From contig QCSL01000023.1 of assembly GCA_003209165.1 (NCBI GenBank), positions 1 to 35,033 of the forward strand: a DNA stretch of 35,033 bases. Direction: 5' to 3'. The notes beneath the pieces are model-generated. The model was not told the DNA's origin, did no database searches, and worked only from the letters and a program-made list of their open reading frames with translations. Origin of the DNA: Synechococcus sp. AG-670-B23 (GTDB lineage: Bacteria > Cyanobacteriota > Cyanobacteriia > PCC-6307 > Cyanobiaceae). Position numbers and translations under genes: made by a program. Shown one piece after another: positions 25,262-34,154 of this stretch. Position 1 is the first letter of the stretch; every line of letters begins with the position of its first letter.

Positions 25262-25304
25262 GTCCCTGCGATCCATTGCAGGGAGGACGCTATCAGCCGC
25301 AGGA

Positions 25305-25550
25305 TCAGCCCTCAGCGGTGATGGTGAGGGGCTCAGAGCGGCGGGTCCGCAGGAGGGAGTGGCTAATCGACTCGGGTTGCTCCGACTTGACGTCGTCCAG
25401 GAAGGAGCCGATCTCACTTTCGAGCCCCTTGCGGGTGATGAAGGGACCGAACCAATAGGTCACGTCAGGACCTGAGGTCTGAATGCGAGCCCACCAAGCG
25501 ACTCCAAAGCCATTGGCCAGGCTGCGTAGCGGCCGAATCAGGGGACTCAT
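25305..25550 (-). CDS. DUF1816-family protein
   Basis: 81 residues from the ATG at 25550, or 89 from the ATG at 25574. The conserved [41 protein letters not shown] block is the mark of DUF1816, a small family known almost only from cyanobacteria. Some relatives resemble phycobilisome rod-linker ends, but that is only my memory of the family. The tail is polar. Start choice: a GAGG lies about 13 bases before 25550, slightly favouring the shorter form. Located between the RNA methyltransferase gene and gatA. Confidence 0.8.
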   Translation of the reverse strand: MSPLIRPLRSLANGFGVAWWARIQTSGPDVTYWFGPFITRKGLESEIGSFLDDVKSEQPESISHSLLRTRRSEPLTITAEG

Positions 25551-25607
25551 GGGAGAAACAAGACCTCGTGGCATTGTGCCCCGAGATTTTGGAAAACCAC
25601 GCTGTTT

Positions 25608-27167
25608 TCAGGGAGATAGCTGGATGTTCTGATCGAACTGCAAGGCAGCATCCGGTTGAGATGGATTCAGATCCAGATCAATCCGCTGTTCCGGGGCCTG
25701 CTCCACATCAGCTTCAGCCTGTCCAGCCGTCTCAAGAGGCGATTCAGCACCCGCAAGCTTTGGCCGCCGAATCGAGGGAGACGGGGCTTGGCCGTGAATG
25801 TCCTTCATCCAGTTGCGCCGGGCCACCTCGTACACGCAAAGGGCAGTGGCAACCGAGGCATTGAGGCTGGGCGTGATGCCCCGCAGCGGGATGCGAACCA
25901 ACTGATCGCAATGACGCCGGGTCATCAGCGATAAACCTTGGTCCTCGGATCCTGTAACCAGCACCATCGGCCCGCTGAGGTCGACATCGGTGAGGGTGAC
26001 ATCCCCTTCAGCCGCAAGGCCCACCACCCTGTAGCCCGCGTCTTTCAGCTTTTCCAAGGACCGGTTGAGGTTGACCACACGCGCCACCGGCAGATGTTCC
26101 AGGGCTCCGGCTGCCACCTTGGCGACCGAACCCGTCAAGCCAGCACTGCGGCGCTGGGGAATCACCACACCGTGGGCTCCCATGGCCTCTGCGGAGCGAA
26201 CAACCGCACCGAGGTTGTGGGGATCGGTGACACCATCCAAGGCCACCAACAAGGGGGGTTCCCCCAGATCAGAGCAGCCCTCGATAAGGCTGTCGAGATC
26301 GAGGGTTTCAGCCGCCGCCGTCTGCAGGGCGATGCCCTGGTGAACGGAACCACCTGTGATTTGTCCCAGCCGAGCCCAGGTCACCTCTTCCACGAGAACG
26401 CCCGAAGCCTTGGCATCGCGCAGGAGCTGGAGGAATTTGGAGGCACTGCGCATCTCCGCAGTGCACCAGATACGATGGATGGGTCGTCCTGCCTCCAGTG
26501 CAGCCTGGGTGGCATGACGCCCCCAAATCAGATCGTCGGCTGGGGGTACGGCCGCCGCCGCATCCGGTGCTGCATCCTGCCGCTGGGAACGAGCTTCTTC
26601 GAAACGGGATCGGGACCGCTGGGACGGTTGGCGCCGTTCATCTCCGGAACGACGGCGATCGCCGTAACGATCGTTCCGATCGCGAGAACGCCCGGGTCCA
26701 GAGCGATCGTTCTGAGACTCCGAACGGAAGGAATTCTGTTCTCGATTGTAGGAACGGGACCGATTGCCGAAGCGCTCTTTAGGGCGATCACCGGATCGAT
26801 CTCCCGATCGTTCACCGAAGCGATTACCGAACCGCTCTCCGGATTGATCGGAATGACGATCACCAAACCGATTGCCGGGTCGATCACCACCTCGCGACTG
26901 TTCCCAGCCACCATCCCGTGGCGCACTTCGTTCTCGATAGCCGCCGCCATCACGCCCCGGTTTGGCGTATGGCGAACGACCGCCATCGAAACGGCGGTTA
27001 CTGGGCATGGGCCGACCATTGTCCGAGCGCCCCATCGAGGAGCGGCCAGCGGATGCGCGTCCACTGGGCGGCCTGCCCCCTGGTGGTCTTCCACCCCCAC
27101 TCCCTCCTGGTCCCGAACGCCCATCGCGGGATGGGCCGCTGGAGCGGCGTTCAAAGCGAGGGCTCAT
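25608..27167 (-). CDS. rlmB: SPOUT-family 2'-O-methyltransferase (RlmB/TrmH-like) with Arg/Gly-rich tail
   Basis: 519 residues, about twice the family's normal size. The catalytic part starts near 212 (DDLIWGRHATQAALEAGRPI), with the substrate-binding domain first and then the SPOUT fold: VALDGVTDPHNLGAVVRSAEAMG, MVLVTGSEDQGLSLMTRRHCD and IPLRGITPSLNASVATALCVYE. These motifs fit RlmB, which methylates the ribose of G2251 in 23S rRNA. The first 200 residues are a low-complexity Arg/Gly/Ser/Asp-rich extension with repeated FGNR, GDRSGDR and GERFG units, likely disordered and RNA-binding. A Gln/Glu/Pro-rich tail of about 60 residues closes the protein. Follows mini-RNase III, also an rRNA enzyme, in the same direction. 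Confidence 0.9.
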   Translation of the reverse strand: MSPRFERRSSGPSRDGRSGPGGSGGGRPPGGRPPSGRASAGRSSMGRSDNGRPMPSNRRFDGGRSPYAKPGRDGGGYRERSAPRDGGWEQSRGGDRPGNRFGDRHSDQSGERFGNRFGERSGDRSGDRPKERFGNRSRSYNREQNSFRSESQNDRSGPGRSRDRNDRYGDRRRSGDERRQPSQRSRSRFEEARSQRQDAAPDAAAAVPPADDLIWGRHATQAALEAGRPIHRIWCTAEMRSASKFLQLLRDAKASGVLVEEVTWARLGQITGGSVHQGIALQTAAAETLDLDSLIEGCSDLGEPPLLVALDGVTDPHNLGAVVRSAEAMGAHGVVIPQRRSAGLTGSVAKVAAGALEHLPVARVVNLNRSLEKLKDAGYRVVGLAAEGDVTLTDVDLSGPMVLVTGSEDQGLSLMTRRHCDQLVRIPLRGITPSLNASVATALCVYEVARRNWMKDIHGQAPSPSIRRPKLAGAESPLETAGQAEADVEQAPEQRIDLDLNPSQPDAALQFDQNIQLSP

Positions 27168-27183
27168 GGTGTGCGAGGCAAAG

Positions 27184-27594
27184 TTATGGGTTGGATCCGG
27201 CTTGCTCTAAGTGATCGAAAAGCTCCGCAAGCCGGGCTGGATTGTTCAGAAACAGCCAGCCCACCATTGTCTCAAACCCTGTGGCCCTTCCATAAACAGC
27301 AGCGTCTGCGCGCCGAGGACCACGACCTGCACTATTGCGCCCTCGACGCACCAGATCCAGTTCCTCTGAACTCAGGAGTTCATTGTCTTCTAACCAGCTC
27401 AGCAATCGGGACTGGGCATCAGCACGGACATCGGCCACAACAGCCCGATGCAATTGAGCGGAGCGACCAGGCCTCGCCCCATGGCGTAGCCGTTGGTGCA
27501 GCTCCCAAACAGCATCGCCAATCCAAGCAAGTTGCAATGGCCCCAACTGTTCGTTGATGCCACTGGGAGACTGGCTTCGAATCCAGTTGCTCAA
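27184..27594 (-). CDS. mrnC: Mini-ribonuclease III
   Basis: 136 residues. A single RNase III catalytic domain without a double-stranded-RNA-binding domain, which in Bacillus matures 23S rRNA. The domain shows LAWIGDAVWELHQR with Asp27 and Glu31, then the conserved RRGRNSAGRGPRRADAAVYGRATGFETMVGWLFL. The length is typical. Its start codon overlaps the stop of the STAS gene by four bases (ATGA), and the RlmB-like gene follows, so the rRNA-processing functions are clustered. Confidence 0.92.
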   Translation of the reverse strand: MSNWIRSQSPSGINEQLGPLQLAWIGDAVWELHQRLRHGARPGRSAQLHRAVVADVRADAQSRLLSWLEDNELLSSEELDLVRRGRNSAGRGPRRADAAVYGRATGFETMVGWLFLNNPARLAELFDHLEQAGSNP

Positions 27595-27986
27595 GCGGCC
27601 AACTGATTCAGAGCAGTGGGCAGATCCTCCACCAGATGCAGGAACTGCTCAAGACGCACCAACTTGATCGTCTGAGTCACCCTGGTATTTCCCACCAGAA
27701 GAAACGACCGTTTGGCATCTGTGCATTGCTTGGCCAACTGCACCAACGCCCCAAGGCCGGATGAATCAAGGAAATCAATCTTGCTGAGATCGAGAACAGA
27801 AGGAAGCTTGTTGGCCTTCAAAACATCGCCCACATATTCCGTGAACTGTTTCTCGGAGTAGGCATCTAGCTGACCGGTGAAATGAAACACCAAACAGCCA
27901 TCCTTCTGTTCGAATCCGCCCCGGAGTGAGACGGTCAGTCGCTGCAGTTCACTGATGGGATTAAGCCCCCCAGGCATCATCGGCAC
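27591..27986 (-). CDS. STAS-domain protein (anti-sigma factor antagonist type)
   Basis: 131 residues with one STAS domain of the SpoIIAA/RsbV class. After a short N-terminal tail come GCLVFHFTGQLDAYSEKQF and VLDLSKIDFLDSSGLGALVQLAK. The DSSG motif holds Ser75 and Ser76; the second is at the usual site of phosphorylation by an anti-sigma kinase. Whether it controls a sigma factor or another partner is unknown; no kinase or phosphatase gene is near. Overlaps mrnC by four bases, so the two are translationally coupled. Confidence 0.85.
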   Translation of the reverse strand: MPMMPGGLNPISELQRLTVSLRGGFEQKDGCLVFHFTGQLDAYSEKQFTEYVGDVLKANKLPSVLDLSKIDFLDSSGLGALVQLAKQCTDAKRSFLLVGNTRVTQTIKLVRLEQFLHLVEDLPTALNQLAA

Positions 27987-28022
27987 GAAGTGTAGTGATG
28001 CTGAGCGTTGGCTACCACCTCA

Positions 28023-29162
28023 TCAACGGCGATCGGCCATCAGCGTCACAAAGCGGGCGAAATGATGGTCTGCGTCATGGGGGCCCGGACTCGCTTCCGG
28101 GTGGTACTGCACCCCGAAAACAGGCTTTTGACGGTGGGCAATCGCCGCAACAGTGCGGTCATTCAGATTGAAGTGGGTAACCTGAATAACGTCTAAATCC
28201 AGCGAACCGGCAGACAGTGCAAAGCCGTGGTTCTGACTGGTGATTTCTACCTGCCCAGTGGTTCCACAGGGGTGATTTAAGCCGCGATGGCCGTAGGACA
28301 GCTTGAACGTCTCTCCGCCGAGGGCCAGACCAAGAATTTGATGGCCCAGACAGATGCCAAACAGGGGAAGATCGGATTCCTCTAGCAACATTTTGGCCAA
28401 GACAATCCCTTGGGTTACAGCTGCCGGGTCGCCAGGGCCGTTGGACAAAAAGACGCCGTCCGGTCGGTGGGAACGAACCGTGGCCAGATCAGTGTCTGCA
28501 GGCAGAACAGTGACGTCACAGCCATGGGCGACAAGTCGATCGAGAATGGCTCGCTTGATGCCGAAATCGATGGCGACAATACGGAAGGGCGCGTCGCTGC
28601 GGCGCTGCAACCGCTGATCGAAGCCAACGCTGCAGGCCTGATTCCACTGGTAGGGCTCACGGGTAGTGACGCGGTCAGCCAGGTTCAGCCCTTGCATCGT
28701 CGGTGCCTGTTTCAGGAGCTCAAACAACTGGGCCGGGGTCTGACCGTCACTGCTGATTACGCCATTCATGGCCCCCACCTCACGCAGATGGCGCACCAAT
28801 GCACGGGTGTCCAATCCACTGATCCCAACCAGCTGATGGGTCTGCATCCAGCTCTCAAGCGGCTGTTCACAGCGCCAGTTGCTGGGCAAAGGAGCCAGCT
28901 GGCGGGCAATCACGCCACGGGCGTGGGGAAGATCAGCTTCTTGATCGTCAGCATTCACCCCGGTGTTGCCGAGTTCGGGATAAGTGAAGCTCACCAGCTG
29001 TCCGGAATAGGAGGGGTCTGTAAGTACCTCCTGGTATCCGGTCATGCCGGTGTTGAATACCACCTCACCGATGGTGGTGCCGCGATGGCCAAAACCGACA
29101 CCGGTAAGAACCGTGCCATCGGCAAGGACGAGATAGGCCTTGTCTGATGGGGAATCAGGCAT
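28023..29162 (-). CDS. carA: Carbamoyl-phosphate synthase small subunit
   Basis: 379 residues from the ATG at 29162 ([16 protein letters not shown]); an ATG at 29183 adds seven residues and cannot be ruled out. The subunit splits glutamine and passes ammonia to CarB, feeding arginine and pyrimidine synthesis. The N-terminal domain has [24 protein letters not shown]. The class I amidotransferase domain follows with [16 protein letters not shown] (nucleophile Cys) and [13 protein letters not shown] (His-Glu). Lies about 40 bases after trpD, possibly in one transcript. carB is not in the window. Confidence 0.97.
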   Translation of the reverse strand: MPDSPSDKAYLVLADGTVLTGVGFGHRGTTIGEVVFNTGMTGYQEVLTDPSYSGQLVSFTYPELGNTGVNADDQEADLPHARGVIARQLAPLPSNWRCEQPLESWMQTHQLVGISGLDTRALVRHLREVGAMNGVISSDGQTPAQLFELLKQAPTMQGLNLADRVTTREPYQWNQACSVGFDQRLQRRSDAPFRIVAIDFGIKRAILDRLVAHGCDVTVLPADTDLATVRSHRPDGVFLSNGPGDPAAVTQGIVLAKMLLEESDLPLFGICLGHQILGLALGGETFKLSYGHRGLNHPCGTTGQVEITSQNHGFALSAGSLDLDVIQVTHFNLNDRTVAAIAHRQKPVFGVQYHPEASPGPHDADHHFARFVTLMADRR

Positions 29163-29202
29163 CGATGGGCCGCCGCAGGTCATGAGTCACTCATTCTCCA
29201 CC

Positions 29203-30237
29203 TCAGTCGGACAGGGCATCCCGCAGAGCAACAAGCTTGTCCCAGGCCTTGCCCTCGTTCAGAACAGTGAGGGCCTGGGCAATAGCAGTTGTTAGATCGA
29301 TTTGAAGGCCGGCAGCCCAGAGCACCAAGCCTGTGTTGAAGGCCACAACCTCCGCCTGCGCCAACGATCCCTGCCCCTGCAGAACGTTCTGAAGGATCTG
29401 CTGATTCACAGCGCAGTCACCACCGCGAAGTAGGTCGAGGCCTGCACGCGTCAGGCCCAGGTCTTCAGGGCACACCTCTTTTGTGGTGATGCCCCCGGAT
29501 TCGATCAAACGCAAAGCATTGGGACCCGCCAGAGAAGCCTCATCGAGGCCTCCAGCTCCATGAACAACCACGGCACGGGTCAAGCCCAACTGCTGAAGAG
29601 CTCCCGCCATGGGATCTAGAAGCTCCGGACGAGCCACGCCGAGAACCTGCGCCTGGGGCTGCAGTGGATTGACCAGTGGGCCCAGAAGATTGAACACTGT
29701 GCGCACCCCCAGGGTGCGTCGCAGCGGTGCCAGATTGACAAGGGCGGGATGCCAAGCCGGAGCAAACAAGAATGTGACACCTGTTCCCGGCAAAGCCTCC
29801 ACCACCTTGTTCAACGGTGCTTTGAGGTTGAGACCGAGCCCCTCGAGCACATCAGCTGAACCGACTTTGCCGCTGGCGCTGCGGTTGCCGTGCTTGGCCA
29901 CATTGACCCCACAAGCCGCGGCGGTGAAGGCGACAGCCGTAGAGATGTTGAAGGTGTCTGCACCATCCCCACCGGTGCCACAGGTGTCGACCATGGCCAG
30001 ATCGGGCCTGGCGCAGGGGAGTGGGCAGGCATCGCGCAAGACAGCCGCCATGGCCGCCAGCTCATCGGCCACCATCCCCTTGGCCCTCAGTCCAGCCAGG
30101 AACGCCCCGGTCTGAACGGGTTCGAGCTCTTCAGCCAGCCAGGCATGCATCAGGGCGGTGGCATCATCGGAGCTGAGGTTGTTGCCCTGCAGCAAATGGT
30201 CCAAGCAACCGGACCAGGAACGCGTTTCTGAGGGCAT
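29203..30237 (-). CDS. trpD: Anthranilate phosphoribosyltransferase
   Basis: 344 residues, the usual length. The second step of tryptophan synthesis, joining anthranilate to phosphoribosyl pyrophosphate. Motifs: [22 protein letters not shown] (CGTGGDG at 86-92) and [21 protein letters not shown] (115-135), which hold the diphosphate and magnesium. The [10 protein letters not shown] start at 30237 is preceded, within 19 bases, by a terminator-like hairpin on the same strand, so early termination may govern its expression. Confidence 0.96.
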   Translation of the reverse strand: MPSETRSWSGCLDHLLQGNNLSSDDATALMHAWLAEELEPVQTGAFLAGLRAKGMVADELAAMAAVLRDACPLPCARPDLAMVDTCGTGGDGADTFNISTAVAFTAAACGVNVAKHGNRSASGKVGSADVLEGLGLNLKAPLNKVVEALPGTGVTFLFAPAWHPALVNLAPLRRTLGVRTVFNLLGPLVNPLQPQAQVLGVARPELLDPMAGALQQLGLTRAVVVHGAGGLDEASLAGPNALRLIESGGITTKEVCPEDLGLTRAGLDLLRGGDCAVNQQILQNVLQGQGSLAQAEVVAFNTGLVLWAAGLQIDLTTAIAQALTVLNEGKAWDKLVALRDALSD

Positions 30238-30255
30238 GGGAGAGCAGCTGGCAGT

Positions 30256-30284
30256 AAAAAACCCGGGGTGCGAGGCACGCCGGG
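30256..30284 (-). terminator. Intrinsic terminator or attenuator before trpD
   Basis: On the minus strand, 30284-30262 folds into a ten-base-pair stem with one G-G mismatch around a three-base loop, and is followed by six T (30261-30256). This is a strong Rho-independent terminator. The trpD ATG follows 19 bases later. No gene lies upstream on the minus strand: the next gene, an ABC exporter, is divergent. It fits an attenuator in the trpD leader, or a stop for antisense transcription from the exporter gene. Confidence 0.7.
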
Positions 30285-30349
30285 CCAGGTGATGGGGACA
30301 ATCCCACTATCCCTCAAATCAACGGAGAACAACCAGCCGTTGAAGACGG

Positions 30350-32152
30350 ATGCCTAGGTTGGCGTCCCAACGGGACCCTCGAGCTCGCATGGCCGCCCTT
30401 CGTCTCGACCTGATCGGCCGCTATCTGCGTCCCCATCGCCGCACCGTGCTGGTGGGAGCCATCGCCTTGGTGGTGGTAAACGTTCTGCGGGTCACGATCC
30501 CGATGGAAGTGCGCAGCGTTGTGGATGAGCTGCAGGAGGGATTCAGTTACGCCGGAATCCTGCGCCAGGCGGGATGGGTTGTGCTTCTTGCCAGCACTAT
30601 GGGAGTGATCCGGCTGGCCTCGCGTCAACTCATCTTCGGGGTGGGTCGGCAAGTGGAAGTGGATTTGCGTCAGCGCCTGTTCGAGCACATGCTGCGCCAG
30701 GAACCCGATTGGATTCAGAGCAAGGGCAGCGGTGAAGTGATAAGTCGGGCCACGAGCGATGTGGAAAACATCCGACGCCTGCTCGGGTTCGCGATTCTCA
30801 GCCTGACCAACACTCTGCTGGCCTATGCGCTCACGCTGCCCGCGATGTTGGCCATCGATCCGTGGCTGACCCTGGCCGCCGTCGGGCTCTATCCCGTGAT
30901 GCTTAGCACAGTGCGCCTCTTTGGCGGGCGCATGATGCGTCAAAAGCGTGCGCAGCAGGAAGAACTTTCCGCCCTCAGCAATCTGATTCAGGAAGATCTA
31001 TCGGGAATCGGGGCCATAAAGATCTATGGCCAAGAGGGAGCAGAACAGGAGGCCTTCGCCTCACGCAACCGCCGCTACCGCGACAGCGCCATTGGGCTGG
31101 CAAGAACACAAAGCACCTTGTTCCCGCTGCTTCAGGGCATTTCATCCCTATCTGTTCTTTTATTGTTGGCCATCGGCAGCGGTCAACTCGAAGCCGGTCG
31201 CCTCAGCATTGGAGGACTGGTTGCCCTGATCCTTTATGTTGAGCAACTCGTCTTCCCCACGGCACTGCTGGGATTCACGCTCAACACCTTCCAGACCGGA
31301 CAGGTCAGTCTCGAGCGGGTGGAGGAATTGCTGCAACGCGAACCGGAGATCAAAGATCCCGATCCCTGTGATGATCGGCCCCATCCAACGACCCAACGCC
31401 GGGGTCGTTTTGAAGCCCGCGGCCTGACCGTTCGTTACCAGGGTGCTGAGCAGAACACCCTCAATGGCCTGGGGTTCTGCATCGAGCCCGGGGAGTTGGT
31501 GGCAGTTGTGGGAGCCGTCGGCTGCGGCAAGACAACCCTGGCTCGGGCGTTCGGTCGCATGGTTTCACTGGAACCCGGACAGCTGTTCCTGGATGGAGTG
31601 GATGTCACCCAGATGCCTCTAAGGGAGTTGCGCCGTGTCGTGGCGATCGTTCCCCAGGAGGGCTTTCTGTTCACCAGCACCCTGGCGGACAACCTCCGTT
31701 ATGGCGACCCTGAAGCCAGTGATCAACGGGTTGAGCTGGCGGCAGAGCAAGCCCGGCTTGCTGATGACGTCAAAGGCTTTCCAGATGGCTTCGGAACCAT
31801 CGTTGGGGAACGCGGCATCACCTTGAGCGGTGGTCAACGTCAACGCACAGCACTGGGACGGGCCTTGCTCATGTCAGCGCCAGTGTTAATCCTCGACGAC
31901 GCTCTGGCAAGTGTCGACAACAACACTGCAGCGGCGATTTTGGATTCGATCAGGGCCCAGGACGAACGAACCATCGTGATGATCAGCCATCAACTTTCAG
32001 CCGCAGCAGCCTGTGATCGCATCCTGGTGATGGAGAACGGACGGATCGTTCAGCAGGGACACCACACCGCCTTGATTCAGCAGCCAGGTATCTACAAGCG
32101 CCTTTGGGAGCGTCAGCAGGCGTCACAACAATTGGATGCTTTGGCTTCTTGA
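30350..32152 (+). CDS. ABC exporter (MsbA-type half-transporter)
   Basis: 600 residues; an ATG at 30389 is an alternative start. The N-terminal half has the six-helix type I exporter domain, including the coupling-helix pattern (RQVEVDLRQRLFEHMLRQ) and SGEVISRATSDVENIRRLL. The nucleotide-binding half shows Walker A VGAVGCGKTTLA (about 386-397), signature LSGGQRQRTALGRALL (about 492), Walker B VLILDDALASVD, and the switch His in MISHQLS. The Walker B is followed by Asp-Asp rather than the common Asp-Glu, so the catalytic Glu is replaced by Asp; in half-transporters such a site is often degenerate. Substrate unknown (lipid, peptide or drug). It stands alone or with the small gene at 32220. Confidence 0.92.
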   Translation: MPRLASQRDPRARMAALRLDLIGRYLRPHRRTVLVGAIALVVVNVLRVTIPMEVRSVVDELQEGFSYAGILRQAGWVVLLASTMGVIRLASRQLIFGVGRQVEVDLRQRLFEHMLRQEPDWIQSKGSGEVISRATSDVENIRRLLGFAILSLTNTLLAYALTLPAMLAIDPWLTLAAVGLYPVMLSTVRLFGGRMMRQKRAQQEELSALSNLIQEDLSGIGAIKIYGQEGAEQEAFASRNRRYRDSAIGLARTQSTLFPLLQGISSLSVLLLLAIGSGQLEAGRLSIGGLVALILYVEQLVFPTALLGFTLNTFQTGQVSLERVEELLQREPEIKDPDPCDDRPHPTTQRRGRFEARGLTVRYQGAEQNTLNGLGFCIEPGELVAVVGAVGCGKTTLARAFGRMVSLEPGQLFLDGVDVTQMPLRELRRVVAIVPQEGFLFTSTLADNLRYGDPEASDQRVELAAEQARLADDVKGFPDGFGTIVGERGITLSGGQRQRTALGRALLMSAPVLILDDALASVDNNTAAAILDSIRAQDERTIVMISHQLSAAAACDRILVMENGRIVQQGHHTALIQQPGIYKRLWERQQASQQLDALAS

Positions 32153-32219
32153 AGAATCTCGGGGCTGTTTCTGACAATTCCAACGTCCGTGGCTTAGCTG
32201 TGAAGAAAACTCTTTGTCT

Positions 32220-32483
32220 ATGAACAGCGGATCCCCCTTTGCGGTGCGCTGCACGCTCACCTTCGGCGATATCTACGGACAGGTGCTGGCCTGGATGGCA
32301 GTCATTTTTGTGAGCTTGGCATCGGGTCTTGCCCTCATGGGCTCGTCGCGACCGGTGTTTGCGCTCGTGGGGGTGGGGCTGATTTTGGTGCTCAGCTTGC
32401 CGTTTCTGCTGTTCGCCTTCGTCACAACGCTGCTGAACCACATCCAGCTCAACCCCGTTGAGGGTGACGCCCCGGTGTCTTAG
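32220..32483 (+). CDS. Small two-helix membrane protein
   Basis: 87 residues from the ATG at 32220 (a TTG six bases earlier would add two). There are two strong hydrophobic helices, about 24-43 (VLAWMAVIFVSLASGLALM) and 49-70 (VFALVGVGLILVLSLPFLLFAFVTTLL), and a short acidic tail. No family recognised; small two-helix proteins of this kind are frequent in picocyanobacteria. It follows the ABC exporter by about 70 bases and may share its transcript. Confidence 0.7.
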   Translation: MNSGSPFAVRCTLTFGDIYGQVLAWMAVIFVSLASGLALMGSSRPVFALVGVGLILVLSLPFLLFAFVTTLLNHIQLNPVEGDAPVS

Positions 32484-32630
32484 ACATCCACTGGCAATGA
32501 CGTCATACAAACATGTCCGGAACGGTTGCTCCGATCTCGATTGCGCGCGAATGACTTGCTGATTGAAATTCGCATGCAGGAGGTTCCGCAGGACGAGACC
32601 ACTGCTCCTTGGGCAGCCATCAACAGAAGC

Positions 32631-32960
32631 TCATACCTCATTCCATCTTGCACAGCGATTGGCAACAGGCATTCCTGGCCCAGTAGCCATGTCTGATCCA
32701 CCAGAATGAACAGCCTGTTTTGCGATATCAGAAACACCTTTTTTAATCAAAAAGCCATCAATCAATTGCAAGCAATTGATTGATCCATCAAATTCGTCTT
32801 GCTTTCTGTCCCTTTGCCATCCGTCAGCAAGATCTTCTCCACCCCTGATGACATTCTCTTTGGTGTCAACAGCCAAATTCGTCGGACACTCAGAATCGCA
32901 TAGAAACGGTTCAGCAACAGCAACATTCAGGCTGAAAACTGCTGACCAAAGAATCAACAC
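32631..32960 (-). CDS. Putative small secreted protein
   Basis: 109 residues if a GTG at 32960 is used; an in-frame stop lies just before it. The N-terminus is signal-peptide-like (LILWSAVFSLNVAVAEPF, with cleavage near AVA-E), and the mature part opens with CDSEC, offering two close Cys, with more acidic, soluble sequence after. There is no recognised domain. It contains a perfect 28-base palindrome in its coding frame. The start codon is weak and an AAAG motif touches the GTG, so expression is uncertain. Confidence 0.4.
   Translation of the reverse strand: MLILWSAVFSLNVAVAEPFLCDSECPTNLAVDTKENVIRGGEDLADGWQRDRKQDEFDGSINCLQLIDGFLIKKGVSDIAKQAVHSGGSDMATGPGMPVANRCARWNEV
32757..32784. repeat. Perfect 13-bp inverted repeat with AA centre
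   Basis: The arms at 32757-32769 and 32772-32784 are exact reverse complements with two A between them, so the whole is a near-perfect 28-base dyad. It lies within the putative secreted-protein frame. It could be a protein-binding operator, a replication or recombination site, or an RNA hairpin. No T-tract follows. Confidence 0.75.
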
Positions 32961-33043
32961 CTTTCAGCAGATCATTGTTGAAAGAATAAGAAGAACCACC
33001 CTTCAAATATGACTCTTGATTTGTTCCTTTTCATCCCTCACTT

Positions 33044-33079
33044 GGGGGGCAATCACTGAGAGTTCACTGATTGCTCCCT
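33044..33079. repeat. Long stem-loop upstream of msrA
   Basis: 12-base arms at 33044-33055 and 33068-33079 are complementary except for the ends (near GG/CT) around a 12-base loop. The core GCAATCA/TGATTGC is perfect. No T-run follows on either strand, so it is not a standard terminator. It may be a regulatory hairpin in the msrA leader. Confidence 0.6.
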
Positions 33080-33139
33080 ACGCGGCAGCATCACGTCGAC
33101 GAATCGGCTGCCTAAGCTCTGCGGATCGACGGAATCAAA

Positions 33140-33853
33140 ATGTTGCCCTCCTGGCTGTCTCCCCGCGGCAGCGCTGAATCATCTACATCGGCAAGACACG
33201 CTGTGTTGAGAACACCGCTGAAGGCCCCATTAATGGCCGACCAAGAGCAAGCCGTCTTTGCCTGCGGATGCTTCTGGGGCGCTGAGAAAGGATTTTGGCG
33301 ACTGCCGGGGGTGGTAACCACTGCGGTGGGCTACGCAGGCGGCCATACCGAGCAACCGACCTACAACCAGGTCTGCTCCGGCAGAACCGGGCACACGGAA
33401 GTGGTGCGCGTTGTTTGGAGCCGCCCTGCTCTGGACTTCAGCGACCTGCTGAAACTGTTCTGGGAATGCCACGACCCCACCCAGGGAAACCGGCAGGGCA
33501 ACGACACCGGCAGCCAATATCGGTCAGCCATCTACACGTTCAATCAAGAGCACCTGCAACAGGCCCTGTCCAGCAGGGACGCCTATCAAGCCGCCCTCTC
33601 TGCCAAAGGCTATGGCGCCATCACCACCGAAATCCTGGCGAACCAAACCTTTTACTTTGCCGAGGAGTACCACCAGCAATACCTGGCGCTTCCCAATAGC
33701 AGGCCATATTGTTCGGCTCAGCCCACGCAGGTTGAACTAGGTGAGTTCGAGGGATCCAACTACAAGCTCCCGAAGCAGGTCTGGGCCAAGTACGAGTGGT
33801 CCATCAGTCACTGCGTGCTTCGGTCCGACAACAATCCAATCACTCTGGGCTAG
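33140..33853 (+). CDS. msrA: Peptide methionine sulfoxide reductase MsrA
   Basis: 237 residues. Reduces the S-form of methionine sulfoxide in proteins. The catalytic Cys44 sits in [47 protein letters not shown] and [27 protein letters not shown] carry the other core residues. The first 32 residues before MADQEQAVF form an extension without a clear transit function. I believe it is common in marine Synechococcus MsrA, so I keep the ATG at 33140. A start at 33233 is the alternative. The C-terminal quarter is a diverged tail (YNWA-like [10 protein letters not shown]). Confidence 0.94.
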   Translation: MLPSWLSPRGSAESSTSARHAVLRTPLKAPLMADQEQAVFACGCFWGAEKGFWRLPGVVTTAVGYAGGHTEQPTYNQVCSGRTGHTEVVRVVWSRPALDFSDLLKLFWECHDPTQGNRQGNDTGSQYRSAIYTFNQEHLQQALSSRDAYQAALSAKGYGAITTEILANQTFYFAEEYHQQYLALPNSRPYCSAQPTQVELGEFEGSNYKLPKQVWAKYEWSISHCVLRSDNNPITLG

Positions 33854-33886
33854 TTCAGCGAGGGTGGGAGGACACCGAACTATGTC

Positions 33887-34051
33887 ATGCCCGAGCCCTG
33901 GTCTGATCGTCAGGTGATCCTTGCCATCGCCCTCACCTTGATCTTGGTTCTGGGCCTGATCCTCGGCAGTGTCTCCCACAACCAAGAGCCACAGGCTCCG
34001 ATGCTTTGGCGGGAGACACCTCAACCCAAAACAACACCATTGGCAATCTGA
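33887..34051 (+). CDS. Small single-pass membrane protein (54 aa)
   Basis: An ATG at 33887 gives a 54-residue product: a short charged N-terminus (MPEPWSDRQV), one long hydrophobic helix (ILAIALTLILVLGLILGSV) and a polar Pro/Thr-rich tail with a stop at 34049-34051. The composition, with one clean helix and no frame disruption, supports a real small membrane protein. The partner ORF at 33969 on the same strand has a worse start. It follows msrA by about 30 bases. Confidence 0.55.
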   Translation: MPEPWSDRQVILAIALTLILVLGLILGSVSHNQEPQAPMLWRETPQPKTTPLAI

Positions 34052-34154
34052 CCACCAGTCAAGAAACACGTTTCATCTTGGTGCGATCGTGGGTGGTGAA
34101 GGACCCTTCCGTTCTGCAGTGAGTGAGCGGCCTGATCCATCCGAGCAACGTCAA

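Noticed and set aside
25938-27557. Long plus-strand frame of 539 residues opposite the RNA methyltransferase
   Set aside because: It is the antisense shadow of a repeat-rich, GC-rich gene with strong motifs on the minus strand. Its own product has no recognisable domain.
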